Below, in pieces: positions 1 through 9,081 of a stretch of DNA of 64,000 nucleotides (its first letter is position 1; each line of letters opens with the position of its first letter). Origin of the DNA: Treponema vincentii (GTDB taxonomy: Bacteria; Spirochaetota; Spirochaetia; Treponematales; Treponemataceae); the NCBI RefSeq assembly GCF_010365865.1, contig NZ_CP048020.1, positions 186,001-250,000 of the forward strand, given 5' to 3'. A program made the translations under genes and the position numbers. The notes below the pieces were generated by a model, which was not told where the DNA came from, made no database searches, and saw only the letters and a program-made list of their open reading frames with translations.

Positions 1-188
1 TAAGATAGAAGCGTTTATCGGAAAGGAAGGCTTATTTTAGACAATGCAGTTGGCATTGTCTAAAAACGCTGCGAGTTTGCGTTCGCAAACATCGCTTATT
101 AACATGTGCGCTACCGCGCACGAATTCGGCAGCCTCAAAAATTGATATTTTGTTCGGCTGTCGAATTTTAAGGAACGAGGAATAGTAG
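1..188. repeat. Hairpin-rich non-coding stretch upstream of the operon
   Basis: No convincing gene. Four hairpins follow one another: 35-46 with 54-65 (12 bp, TTTTAGACAATG), 71-80 with 85-95 (GTTTGC stem flanked by GCGA/TCGC), 106-111 with 116-121 (GTGCGC), and 123-134 with 156-167 (AATTCGGCAGCC, one G-T pair). This packing of short hairpins resembles the repeats that precede the RHS cassettes further along. The first hairpin could be the terminator of an upstream gene. A purine-rich GGAACGAGG at 172-180 precedes the ATG at 189. Confidence 0.6.
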
Positions 189-1214
189 ATGAGGGGCGGT
201 AAGTCGTTTTTATTGGCATGTGTTATTGCAGTATTGCATACGGTAGCGGCGCATGGGGAGCGCGTTTATATTGCGCCGATTTTAAGCGTGGATGCAGGTG
301 AGGAACGGTACGAAATAGACGAGCGGTATCAGGATGATATTTATCAGAGCCTTGAAGAACAAAAAGGGGCGCTTGAAATGATGGTAGTAAAAACACCCGC
401 GCAGATAAAGACAGTGAGGTCTTCCTATGATGCCTTAAAAGTATGTAAAGAAGAAAAGATTGAGTATTTGCTCTATGGATGGGTAAAAAAGAGCGAGCAT
501 ACGTATGAAGGAGAACTGCGGATATTTGACGGAGAGGGGCGTAAGAATATTTATACCGTATACGAAAAAGACGGAGCGGCAGAATATGAAGCGTTTATAA
601 GGAATATCAGCGGGAAAGTAGTAGAAAAGTTGCGGGAGCTTTTTTACCTACCGGCTGAGGAAAAAGGTGAAACGCACAGTAAAATCAATGTACAAGCGGA
701 GATAGGCTATTGGACATTTATGAATAAAGATTGGCTCAAATATCTTACGGGAACAATAAGCGTTGGAGGAGGGCTTGAAGTAATACCGAAAGACGTAGTT
801 TTTTCTTGGAAGAAAATAAATATGTATTTTTCGATCGGATTTGCAGCGGATTATCGTTTGGCAGTGAGCGGAAAAGAGGCAATAAAAAGTTACCTACATA
901 CCATTGATATCGCAGGATATACGAATGTGTATGTTAATTTTCATAATGAGCACACTATATACGGGAAAACGGGGGTATTCTATGATTTTGATATTCTTTC
1001 ATATAGTGATAAATATGCAGACGGCAAGGTGTCCCACTCGGGAGCGGTAGGTATGGTTTTTGGACTTGGATATAAATACGGAATTAATGAGAAGGTGCGT
1101 TTGCTGTTTGAGAATGATTTTGAATGTATTTTTTATAAGAAAGTGATGGGAAAATATAAAGGGACGTTCGGGGTGGAAGTGGAAGTATTTAAAAAGGAGT
1201 ATAAGGGAAGATGA
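189..1214 (+). CDS. Exported protein, putative outer-membrane beta-barrel
   Basis: The 341-residue product begins with a Sec-type signal peptide (about residues 1-24, hydrophobic core LLACVIAVLHTVAAHG). Residues 25-150 look like an alpha/beta domain of the TolB-N/LpoB kind, with a GWV-x-K stretch near residue 100 and a possible helix ending in EKLRELF. Residues 170-341 alternate polar and aromatic/hydrophobic residues (GYWTF, FSIGFAADYRL, GLGYKYGI), as beta-barrel strands do, and end FGVEVEVF. It opens a four-gene run of exported proteins leading into the RHS gene and overlaps the next gene by ATGA. Start ATG follows GGAACGAGG. The family is not recognised; the barrel assignment is inferred from strand pattern only. 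Confidence 0.7.
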   Translation: MRGGKSFLLACVIAVLHTVAAHGERVYIAPILSVDAGEERYEIDERYQDDIYQSLEEQKGALEMMVVKTPAQIKTVRSSYDALKVCKEEKIEYLLYGWVKKSEHTYEGELRIFDGEGRKNIYTVYEKDGAAEYEAFIRNISGKVVEKLRELFYLPAEEKGETHSKINVQAEIGYWTFMNKDWLKYLTGTISVGGGLEVIPKDVVFSWKKINMYFSIGFAADYRLAVSGKEAIKSYLHTIDIAGYTNVYVNFHNEHTIYGKTGVFYDFDILSYSDKYADGKVSHSGAVGMVFGLGYKYGINEKVRLLFENDFECIFYKKVMGKYKGTFGVEVEVFKKEYKGR

Positions 1215-1972
1215 GACGGAGCGTGGTTGCAGCGGCGTTAATAGTAGGTTCAATAGTGATATATGGCGGATGCGGGAACGGTATATACGGCATTGTTGCG
1301 CGGGATCAGGGAGATCCCGATACGTTTTATCTGAACGTAGATTCATTTAGCGAAGAGAATGTCATACGGTGCAGTTGGGCAAAAGATGAGCGGTGCGACA
1401 GATATATTGTGATGAGGAGCGAAGATAGGGAGCCGTTACATTTTGAAAAAGTATATGAGGGAGACGGGACGAGGTATGAAGATGCGGTGTTAAAAGAAGA
1501 TACACGGTACTTATATCGGCTGGATAAGGTGCGGGGAAAAAGAGGTTTTAAAGGAAAGACCCATTACATGGGGATATACAGTAAACAGGTAAAAGATGTG
1601 TATGAGCCGAATGATAAGAAAGAGAATGCGGTTCTTTTGGAAAGTGATAAACAAGCAAATGTGTATTATTACCGGTCGACGGAAGGGACGATTTTAGAGG
1701 ATGAAGACTGGTATAAGATAAGAGTTCCGGCGAGGAGGCAGGCGAAGATAACGATTATCTATAATGTTGCAAACCAGCCCTTTGTTATCACGAAACCGTA
1801 CAACGGAGAGGAGGAGCGTCCTGCAACGAATGGCTTCGTTGAGATAAAAAACGATACGGACTACGAAAGGGAATTGAGGTTTAAAATATCATTGGATAAG
1901 AACATTGTCGTAAGCGGAAGTGCGGGAGGTGCATGCTATCGGTATACCTTGCGCCTTTTATCAATTGAATAG
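1211..1972 (+). CDS. Lipoprotein with fibronectin-III-like region
   Basis: 253 residues. The N-terminus has charged residues, a hydrophobic stretch and a lipobox-like IYGGC, with Cys21 as the likely lipidated residue. The middle part (residues 40-115) contains WAKDERCDRYIVMRS and DTRYLYRLDKV, which resemble the conserved Trp/Tyr strands of a fibronectin type III fold. The C-terminal half (residues 125-250) has an EPNDKKENAVLL segment, typical of the start of pre-peptidase C-terminal-like beta-sandwich domains (DVYEPND, then DEDWYKIRVPA). Its ATG overlaps the upstream stop (ATGA), so translation is probably coupled. Probably faces the periplasm or cell surface and belongs with the adjacent secretin; the exact role is unknown. 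Confidence 0.75.
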   Translation: MRRSVVAAALIVGSIVIYGGCGNGIYGIVARDQGDPDTFYLNVDSFSEENVIRCSWAKDERCDRYIVMRSEDREPLHFEKVYEGDGTRYEDAVLKEDTRYLYRLDKVRGKRGFKGKTHYMGIYSKQVKDVYEPNDKKENAVLLESDKQANVYYYRSTEGTILEDEDWYKIRVPARRQAKITIIYNVANQPFVITKPYNGEEERPATNGFVEIKNDTDYERELRFKISLDKNIVVSGSAGGACYRYTLRLLSIE

Positions 1973-1984
1973 GGAAAGAGCGAG

Positions 1985-3184
1985 ATGAAAAGAAAGGTCG
2001 TTTTGCTGGGCATACTTTTTTTATCGCTTTGCTTATATGGGCAGGAAGCGGAAGAAGAAAAGAGTAGCGAAAAATATGAGCTGCAATACATTGAAGCGAA
2101 AAAATTTATCGACGCATTACCGGAAGGATTGAAGAAGAACAAAATATATATATTAACGGACAGAAACGGATTTGTTATTCGGTGCGGAGAAGAAGAGAAA
2201 AAGGTAGTAGAAGAGTATATTCGGATACTGGATGAGGAGCCAAAAGCAACGGCGGTAACGCTAAAGTACCTATCGACGGAAGAACTGTTAAGGAATTTAC
2301 CGCCGTCGGTGAATAAAGAAAGTATAACGGTAACGAGTAACCCGAACATTCTTTTTTTTAACGGGAGTGAAGGGAGAAAAGAGCAGTTTTTAAAAGAACT
2401 GGAACTGATTGATAAACCGAAGGCGCAGATACGGTACCAATTATTGGTGGTGCAGTATGAGAAAAGCGAGGATATGAATTGGACTAAGAGTCTTGAAGTA
2501 AAGAAGAGTAAGGGACAGCCGATGAGCGAATTTTCCGGAGTGATGAGTAATATCTTTAATATCAATTTTGATATTGTTTCGAAATTCGGCTATCAGTTTA
2601 TTGCGAAGTTGAGCTTTGAGTTATCCGAAAATAAGGCACGAGTATTAGCGGACACAACGCTGAACGGACTGACGGGAGAAGAGGTAAAATTCCAAAATAC
2701 GAATACGTTTCGCTATATCGATAAGACATTCGATTCAAATGGCAAGCCTTTATATGGGTCGATGAGGGAGATAACGTCTGGGTTATTGCTAAATATCAAG
2801 GGGAATGTTTCCGGAGACGGAATGATAACGATGGAAGTAAATGCGCAAGTGTCGAAGCAGGGATCGGGGGGAGTAACAAGCGGGGTACTGCCGCCGACGT
2901 CGGAGAAGATTGTAAAGACAAAGGTGAGGACGCAATCGGGTACGCCGATTATTATCGGCGGTTTGTTGCAAGCGGAAAGAAATTCGAGTGAAAAAAAAGT
3001 ACCGGGACTCGGCGATATACCGATAGCGGGAATGTTATTTAAAGATACAAGTGGGGCGGAAACGGTGACGGAGATGGTTATTTACATTGTGCCGTATCTG
3101 CATCGGGAGAAAGAGAAAAAAGAGAAAAAGAGCGAGCGACTGATGCGGCTGTATAAGAAGTATGTAGAAGAAGAAGCGAACTGA
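1985..3184 (+). CDS. Secretin (GspD/PilQ-type) outer-membrane channel protein
   Basis: 399 residues with a signal peptide (about 1-20, ending LYGQE). Residues 25-150 hold two short N-type secretin domains: YIEAKKFIDALPEGL, then LKYLSTEELLRNLPPSV and the SNPNILFFNGSEG strand. Residues 155-375 are a secretin domain, with RYQLLVVQYEKSED, a TSGLLLNI strand, TKVRTQSGTPIIIGGLL and the family signature VPGLGDIPIAGMLFK near residue 350, closing with EMVIYIVPYLH. It is shorter than usual type II or type IV pilus secretins, having fewer N domains. Secretins form multimeric gates in the outer membrane for protein or pilus export. Its place just upstream of a Sec-exported RHS toxin suggests, but does not prove, a role in exporting that toxin. 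Confidence 0.88.
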   Translation: MKRKVVLLGILFLSLCLYGQEAEEEKSSEKYELQYIEAKKFIDALPEGLKKNKIYILTDRNGFVIRCGEEEKKVVEEYIRILDEEPKATAVTLKYLSTEELLRNLPPSVNKESITVTSNPNILFFNGSEGRKEQFLKELELIDKPKAQIRYQLLVVQYEKSEDMNWTKSLEVKKSKGQPMSEFSGVMSNIFNINFDIVSKFGYQFIAKLSFELSENKARVLADTTLNGLTGEEVKFQNTNTFRYIDKTFDSNGKPLYGSMREITSGLLLNIKGNVSGDGMITMEVNAQVSKQGSGGVTSGVLPPTSEKIVKTKVRTQSGTPIIIGGLLQAERNSSEKKVPGLGDIPIAGMLFKDTSGAETVTEMVIYIVPYLHREKEKKEKKSERLMRLYKKYVEEEAN

Positions 3185-3214
3185 AAAGCATCGGAAAATT
3201 TTATAGGAGTAACT

Positions 3215-3919
3215 ATGAAAAAGACAAACAAGATTATTACTTTGTTGTTGTGCCTCGGATTATTGACAGGCTGTGTTAATCAGTACAGCCCGGGAGGCGC
3301 CGACGGAGATAACCCGCTTGACGAAGGGAAAGAGATAGAAGAAAAGGAAGATGAGAGCAAACCCTCTGAAGACATATTGTTTACTAAAGGAGCCGACGGG
3401 AAGATTATATTTAAGGTGAGAGACACAAAATATTGGAGCGTGAGGGGATACACTTTATGGAAATTTTTCGGGACAGAGATAGATAAACAGAAACCGTGCA
3501 TACGGGTCGTAAAGAAAGAAGGAGCAAGCGAAGCCGGATACGGGCTTGTATGCTACAGTACCAAGACAGAGGTAGGACAGAAGCAGTACCGGATGCTCGT
3601 TGTACTGATACATACGGACGGAAGATACTCGGTAGGCTATGCAGTGAACGGGAAATATGAGCATATAGCATGGAAAAAAGTGAGCGAACGGTTGGCAAAG
3701 GGCTATGGGGTGTCGAATAGCATCAGCGTAAAGAAAGCCGGAAAGGCGATACAGATATACTTTAATGACGAAGGGTGTGAAGGAAAAGCAGACTACACGA
3801 TTAACAATGCGGATGAGTATGCCTTAGGGGAAGGAGAAGCGGGAGTAATAGCAGTAACATCAGCGAAGGATAAATTTCCGAGCGAGTGCGTGTGGATAGA
3901 GTACGAGGCGGTACGGTAG
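3215..3919 (+). CDS. Lipoprotein preceding the RHS toxin gene
   Basis: 234 residues. A clear lipobox LLTGC puts the lipidated Cys at residue 20, followed by an acidic Glu/Asp/Lys-rich linker (residues 30-52) that tethers a globular domain. The domain (residues 55-234) is beta-rich, with WSVRGYTLWKFF, KQYRMLVVLIHTDGRYSVGYA and SISVKKAGKAIQIYFNDEG, resembling a laminin-G/concanavalin-like sandwich; the exact family is uncertain. A good AGGAG at 3205-3209 sets the start. The last 80-90 bases of this gene recur in front of RHS copies B and F, and other pieces occur near 58320, so those copies descend from this locus. Confidence 0.75.
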   Translation: MKKTNKIITLLLCLGLLTGCVNQYSPGGADGDNPLDEGKEIEEKEDESKPSEDILFTKGADGKIIFKVRDTKYWSVRGYTLWKFFGTEIDKQKPCIRVVKKEGASEAGYGLVCYSTKTEVGQKQYRMLVVLIHTDGRYSVGYAVNGKYEHIAWKKVSERLAKGYGVSNSISVKKAGKAIQIYFNDEGCEGKADYTINNADEYALGEGEAGVIAVTSAKDKFPSECVWIEYEAVR

Positions 3920-3941
3920 GCTGAACAGAAGGGAGAAGCAG

Positions 3942-5639
3942 ATGAAAAGAATAAAAGAAGCCTTGGCAGGGATAGTGAAGAAAGCAGTATTTACGGTCTA
4001 CCTTTTTACGGTGATAGCGCCCGGCGGTGTGTACGGACAAGGGCGGAGAGAAGGGGCGCGCGGCGTGAAGAGAGAAGCGAGTACGGTTGTGGCGCAAAAG
4101 GTTATCGGGCAAGAGGGAGGAGTGTTAGAGGCGGAAGGAGTACGCTTTAGCATCCCCGAAGGAGCGGTGGAAGCGGAAGTCGAGATAACGATTAGCCGGC
4201 TGTATGAAGTAGCAGAGGGAGGAGAAGTAAAGAACGTCACGGCAGGGTTTGGCGGGTGGCGGTTTTTACCTAAGGGGATGAAGTTTAAAAGAGCGTGCGA
4301 ACTCTCGCTTGAGTACGATGCGCGGATAGAAGGGGAAGACGCGCAGGGGATTTATACATACTACTATGATGAGAAAGAGAAGCGGTGGGTTGCATTAGAG
4401 CGAAAGAGAGTTGATGAGGAAGGGAAGCGGATCGAATCGTATACGGATCATTTTACGGATATGATCAACGGGACATTGAGCTTACCGGAGAGCCCCGAGC
4501 CGGTGCGGGTGAACTTAAACAGCATCAAGGAGTTAAAAGCGGCGGATGCGGCAGGGGGGATAGAGGGAATAGAAGGACTGAAAGGAGGAAGTGAAGGAAG
4601 CGCATCGTTTGGGATAAAGCTCAAAGTACCGGAAGGAGTGAAAGGGATGGCGCCTGCTCTCTCGGTGAGCTATTCGAGCGGGAGCGGGTGGGGGCTTATA
4701 GGGAAGGGATGGAGTTTAGGAGGAATAGAAAGCATCAGCATCGACACGAGGTTCGGGCTACCGGCATATGACAGGAAGGACACGTACTTGGTAGAAGGGA
4801 GCCGCGTGAAGTACGAAGGGGGCGTATGGAGAAAGGAGAAGGAGCAGCAGTACGAGCGGATAGCAAACGGCTGGGTCGAAGGGAGAGGAGTAAGTGAAAA
4901 TTATTTTGAAGTAACGGGAAAAGACGGACGGGTAAAGATATACGGGAAAGAAAGGTGGAGCGGCAAAGGAGAAGGAGCAAAATATATTTATTATTTGGAT
5001 AGGGAGAGCGACAGCTTCGGAAACGAGGTGAAGTATGTGTACAAGAAAGAAAACGGAGCGGACGGAGAAGAAGTTATCCTTGAGGAGATTGTATACGGGA
5101 AAGAGAGAGATCGAAAGGTAACGATAGCGTATGAAGGAAGAGGAGATACGCGGATAGACGGACGGGGAAAGTACGTGCGGAAAGAGAGTAAGCGGATAGC
5201 GAGCATAGAGATGAGCGTCGGCGGGCGGATAGTGAGGAGATACGGCTTTGAATATAGAGAAGATAAGGAAGTAGGAAATGAGGCGGGTGAAAATGAGATG
5301 GGAGAGAGCCTTCTTAAAAAGATAGAAGTGAAAGGGGAAGGAGAAGCGGAAGGGTATGCGTACAGGTTTGAGTATGAGCAGGCGGAGAAGGATAAGAGCG
5401 GAAACTTTGTGTCTCGGAGACGGAAGGCTGGGAGAAGCGGAAGCATTGCGGAAAGCGTGCACATAAGCGGAGGGGGAAGCGGCAGCGGAGGAGCGGGAGT
5501 AAACTTTATAGACAGCGTGTCGATATCCGGCGGGATAACGGCGTCAGCGGGAAGCGGAAGGGGGCACAGTAAGCGGAATTTTGTGGATGTAACTGGAGAC
5601 GGGATAGCGGATATTGTGGGTGGAAGAAAGGGGAAATAA
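3942..5639 (+). CDS. RHS copy A, N-terminal fragment: signal peptide, ZU5-like and SpvB domains
   Basis: 565 residues. Residues 1-32 are a signal peptide (basic start, core AVFTVYLFTVIAPGGVYG), so the toxin is expected to leave the cytoplasm by Sec. Residues about 49-185 resemble a ZU5 domain: a GGVLEAEGVRFSIPEGAVEAE strand-turn, then ITISRLYE and a beta-rich stretch ending YTDHFTDMINGTLS. Residues 188-500 match the SpvB/TcB N-terminal family (FGIKLKVPEGVKGMAPALSV, GWGLIGKGWSLGGIESIS). An FG-GAP motif (DVTGDGIADIV) sits at about 545, just before the frameshift at 5619 that ends the frame. The start follows GAAGGGAGAAG a few bases upstream. Confidence 0.8.
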   Translation: MKRIKEALAGIVKKAVFTVYLFTVIAPGGVYGQGRREGARGVKREASTVVAQKVIGQEGGVLEAEGVRFSIPEGAVEAEVEITISRLYEVAEGGEVKNVTAGFGGWRFLPKGMKFKRACELSLEYDARIEGEDAQGIYTYYYDEKEKRWVALERKRVDEEGKRIESYTDHFTDMINGTLSLPESPEPVRVNLNSIKELKAADAAGGIEGIEGLKGGSEGSASFGIKLKVPEGVKGMAPALSVSYSSGSGWGLIGKGWSLGGIESISIDTRFGLPAYDRKDTYLVEGSRVKYEGGVWRKEKEQQYERIANGWVEGRGVSENYFEVTGKDGRVKIYGKERWSGKGEGAKYIYYLDRESDSFGNEVKYVYKKENGADGEEVILEEIVYGKERDRKVTIAYEGRGDTRIDGRGKYVRKESKRIASIEMSVGGRIVRRYGFEYREDKEVGNEAGENEMGESLLKKIEVKGEGEAEGYAYRFEYEQAEKDKSGNFVSRRRKAGRSGSIAESVHISGGGSGSGGAGVNFIDSVSISGGITASAGSGRGHSKRNFVDVTGDGIADIVGGRKGK

Positions 5640-6517
5640 GGATATATGAAGGGAAAAAGCAGAGCGACGGAAAGATAGGATATGAGAAGGCTGAGTACTT
5701 TGATGGGAAGGCATTAAAGGGGCTTTATTTAAGTGAGAATGAGGATTGGAACTGGAGTGTCGGAGGGAAGTTAGATATCAGCGGGGCCGGTGTCGGAGCG
5801 GGGATGGGGTTAACGAAGCAGTGGAGCCGCGGAGAAAGTAGAAGTGAATTTACGGATGTAAACCGAGACGGGTATGTGGATTTTGTGTCGAACGGAAGAT
5901 ACTACGAAAACGATAGGGGAAGAGGCTTTAAAGGAGGAGTCGGTTTACAGGGAGCGGAGAAAGCGGGGATCGGGATAAGTGAAGCCGAGAAGAAGGAAGC
6001 GGAAAAAGGGCATTACTTTCAGGAAGGGGTACAAGCGTGGCGGAGTGAGGTAAGCGGGGAGATAGAGATAGGAGTAGAGATACAAGAGAAAGGGAGAGGA
6101 CAGTTAAGCGTGTGGAAGGGGACGAATAAAGAAGGAGTGAAGATCGGGGAATGCACGGAGAAGAAACAGTATGTGTTTACGGAAGCGATTAGGAGAGGCG
6201 AGTATATCTATTTTGCGACTGAGACGGATGATAAAGCGGAGATAGGGGAGAGCATCAAGGCTGGGATACGGATACGGTACCTGAAGTACAAGCGAGATGA
6301 ATTACTGGGAGCACATATAGCGTATCAGCTGCCGGGGAGGCTGAATGAGGAGCCTGATAGAGAATTAGCCTCGCTTTACACGGAAGAGGAAGGAGAGGCA
6401 GATGAAGATGGGAATCGGGATAGGTATTGGCAGCTAAAAACTGATTATCGAAGAGAGCTGAGTGAGCAAGCGATAGAGGATACTGGAAAAAGGATACTAC
6501 ACATACGTCGGAAGTGA
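5620..6517 (+). CDS. RHS copy A, FG-GAP fragment
   Basis: Frame open from the 5619 frameshift to a stop at 6515-6517; the first internal ATG-like start is at 5804. It contains the FG-GAP motif DVNRDGYVDFVS and a beta-rich region ending at the 2-base loss near 6478, after which the residues are out of frame. Equivalent to copy B at about 17160-18010. A further piece in another frame runs from 6479 to 6715. Not a gene in its own right. Confidence 0.6.
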
Positions 6518-6681
6518 GATAGCAAAGGAGACGTTTGAGAAGGTATTTAGCAGAATCGGCACAGATGATGAAAAGCAAAAGGTAAAAAAGAGCGTACAGT
6601 ACGATGCGGGGTTTGAAGAATATATTTACACAGGGGATGGGTTCGGGAGTACGCTGTACAGCGATATCATCAAAAGGATGA

Positions 6682-7542
6682 GTGAGGGCGAACAAAAAAG
6701 AAGCGGCAGGATATAAAAACGTTGACGGAAGCGTAAGGTACCCGCTGTATGACGGGGATGGAAAGGCATACTACCGAGATAGGCTTACGTTAAAAGTGAA
6801 CAGCGAGCGGGAAAAGGGTGAGCGTGGCTACGAGAATGAAAAGGGAGTAGAAGTAGGGCTCATCAACGGAAAGACGTACCGGTTTGATAAAGAGGGAGAG
6901 GAGCTTGTTCTGTATGAGCAGGGAAGAAGAAAAGAAGGGGCAGTGGTAACAAAAGAGGGAAATAACGTCAAGGCAATAGTAGCGGGGCGGAGTAAAAAGG
7001 GGTATGAATTTTCGATTGAGCTTGCGGGGAGAACGCTCGGCAAGGTTATCAGTGAAGAGGAGTACGAGAAGGGAGCGAATGATAGAGTTGAGAAGGATGT
7101 GGAATACCGGATCAATCGAGTAGAAAGAATAAGCGAAAAGGTATACGAGAAGATAAAGGATAGGACAATTATTAAAGGCTCCCAGACGGTTCGTATCGGG
7201 ACACTGTATGAAAAGTCGGGGAACGAGTGGCATTTGAAAGAGGGCGCCGCAGAAGAGGATAAAAAAGAGATAGTAAAAGCGTTGAAAGAAGCGCGGAGAG
7301 AAGGGAAAGTCATTATCGAAGAACAATGTGCTGGAGTAGGGGAAAGAAAGATACGAGAGATTGGAATATTCACTGCGGAAGAGAGGAAAGAAATCGGGGA
7401 AGAATATTTTGAAGCGATAGGGGATGAGTATCAAATAAAGAGCGGGATAGGAGAAGCGAAAGTTGCGCGATTGGAAAAGAAGCTAAAGCGGTATGAAAGT
7501 GAAATGTATGATTTTCCGTACTTTACACATATGATAAGGTAA
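6682..7542 (+). CDS. RHS copy A, charged central fragment
   Basis: 286-codon open stretch, in true frame from about 6701. It is rich in Lys and Glu (GKTYRFDKEGEELVLYEQG, KKEIVKALKEAR) and equals the central insert of copy B at 18240-19060. It ends early because of an extra AT in CACATATGAT at about 7530. The following segment 7531-7716 is open in a third frame, up to the eight-G run. Confidence 0.55.
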   Translation: MRANKKEAAGYKNVDGSVRYPLYDGDGKAYYRDRLTLKVNSEREKGERGYENEKGVEVGLINGKTYRFDKEGEELVLYEQGRRKEGAVVTKEGNNVKAIVAGRSKKGYEFSIELAGRTLGKVISEEEYEKGANDRVEKDVEYRINRVERISEKVYEKIKDRTIIKGSQTVRIGTLYEKSGNEWHLKEGAAEEDKKEIVKALKEARREGKVIIEEQCAGVGERKIREIGIFTAEERKEIGEEYFEAIGDEYQIKSGIGEAKVARLEKKLKRYESEMYDFPYFTHMIR

Positions 7543-7828
7543 GAGGCGAATACCGGACGACGAAAGAGCATCTTGAAAAAGAAGAAGTGCAGGAGTTTTT
7601 AGCGTATGTCGAAAGCTATTATTACGAAAGGGTCGGAGCGTGTATAGCGTATCCGCGTGAGAGCCTTTATGAGGTGCAAGGCGGACAGATAGAAGTGGTG
7701 AAGATACAAGGGGGGGGAAGGTTGTCACAACATGGGAAGGGATACAAGAGTACCGAGGGAATGAGAACTATCGGATTGGAAAGTATGAAGGGAAAGAAGG
7801 GATAGCAGGGTTCGGCCGGTATGAGCAG

Positions 7829-8983
7829 ATGTACGGCGGGGCAAACCGGTGGTACTACGGACTTTATTCGAGGTGGGGGCAACAGCGCTTCAGTGTGCAA
7901 GCCCTGTTTGCACCGAATGAATATGAGAAGGAGTATGGAGGAAAAATTGGGAATGAAGGAGCAAAAAAAGTTGATAAGGAACAGCAGGAACTAAAAAAAC
8001 AGGCAGATGCGAAAACATCGAAAGCGCCAAGCGGCGAGGCGGTAAAAGATAAGGTACGTACAGAGATAGCAAAAGGCACTCTGGGCGGATATAGCGCGGT
8101 ACAGACGTATGGGAAGTATGTGGAAGAAAGCGGCAAACAGGACTCGCCCGGCGAAGCGCCGAAGAAGGATGAGGGAAGCGGACGTATATTTAGCGATAAA
8201 AGCCTTGTCGGAGCGGTTGTAGGCACGAGTGAAAACGGCTTTGATGCAGACGGACAGATGGCAAGCGTCATACATTACTATGCCGCGTATATCGATGATG
8301 AGGTGCTGCACTCAAGCCGAATAACCGGCGGGGCATACCGGAATCTGCCGTGGGTGAAAGGAGGCAAAGGCTTTGCACTTTCTGCGAATGAGAGTGAAAG
8401 CTATGACACGAACGTCGGTGCGCATGCGCTTAACTTCAATGGGAGCTTAGGGGGTAACACCGGAGAAAGTAAACAGATACAAGGCTATCAGGACATCGAC
8501 GGGGACGGCTACCCTGATATTTTAAAAACAAGTTCAGGAGGATTGAGCGTACAGTACGGTAGCGGTGAAGGAGTCTTTAGCCGACCGGGATACCTCGGAG
8601 GAGGGGGCTTAAGCATGAACAGCAATAACTCGACGGTGTACGGAGCAGGACTGGGACTGTCGGGAGGGACGCAGACCGTACGAACAGTGATTGGGAGCAT
8701 AAAGGATATATCAGTAGAACCGGCAGGTTCGACACCGTACGGAGTAAGCGCGAGTGTGGGAGGCAATTATTCACACGGCAATCAGTATCAGAGCAGCGGC
8801 TTAGTAGACATAAACGGCGATGGTTTACCCGACTACCAGACGATAGCAGGAGCGAAGCTGAATATCGGAGAAGCGTTTAAAGCGGCCGGGAAATGGAGCG
8901 AAGCGAACATTTCAAGCGGAACGGTCAAAAGCGGAGGAGGAAACTTCGGGATAGGATTGGCTATCGGGCCAGCCATTGGCTAG
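7829..8983 (+). CDS. RHS copy A, VCBS-repeat fragment
   Basis: 384 residues with two FG-GAP/VCBS calcium-type motifs, DIDGDGYPDILKTS and DINGDGLPDYQ, separated by Gly/Ser-rich beta-propeller strands (YGSGEGVFSRPGYLGGGGLS). Equivalent to copy B 19345-20480. It ends at a 4-base length difference near 8980. The next piece, 8976-9090, carries the motif DINGDGLPDLF in yet another frame before a 1-base gain at 9086. Confidence 0.6.
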   Translation: MYGGANRWYYGLYSRWGQQRFSVQALFAPNEYEKEYGGKIGNEGAKKVDKEQQELKKQADAKTSKAPSGEAVKDKVRTEIAKGTLGGYSAVQTYGKYVEESGKQDSPGEAPKKDEGSGRIFSDKSLVGAVVGTSENGFDADGQMASVIHYYAAYIDDEVLHSSRITGGAYRNLPWVKGGKGFALSANESESYDTNVGAHALNFNGSLGGNTGESKQIQGYQDIDGDGYPDILKTSSGGLSVQYGSGEGVFSRPGYLGGGGLSMNSNNSTVYGAGLGLSGGTQTVRTVIGSIKDISVEPAGSTPYGVSASVGGNYSHGNQYQSSGLVDINGDGLPDYQTIAGAKLNIGEAFKAAGKWSEANISSGTVKSGGGNFGIGLAIGPAIG

Positions 8984-9081
8984 TTACGGAGGAGGAAACA
9001 TCGGGGTCAACGTGAACATCAGTCAGACGGCCACGGAAACCCTTATAACCGACATCAACGGAGACGGGCTGCCCGACCTTT

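Noticed and set aside
35..65. Rho-independent terminator
   Set aside because: The 12-bp stem is AT-rich and followed by AAAA, not a T-run on the + strand. It could end a - strand transcript, but none is evident; left as a hairpin only.
4758..5462. Long reverse-strand open frames under the RHS genes (also 16278-17243 and 6790-7434)
   Set aside because: Leu/Ser/Pro-rich shadows of Glu/Lys/Gly-rich coding sequence on the + strand; no domains.
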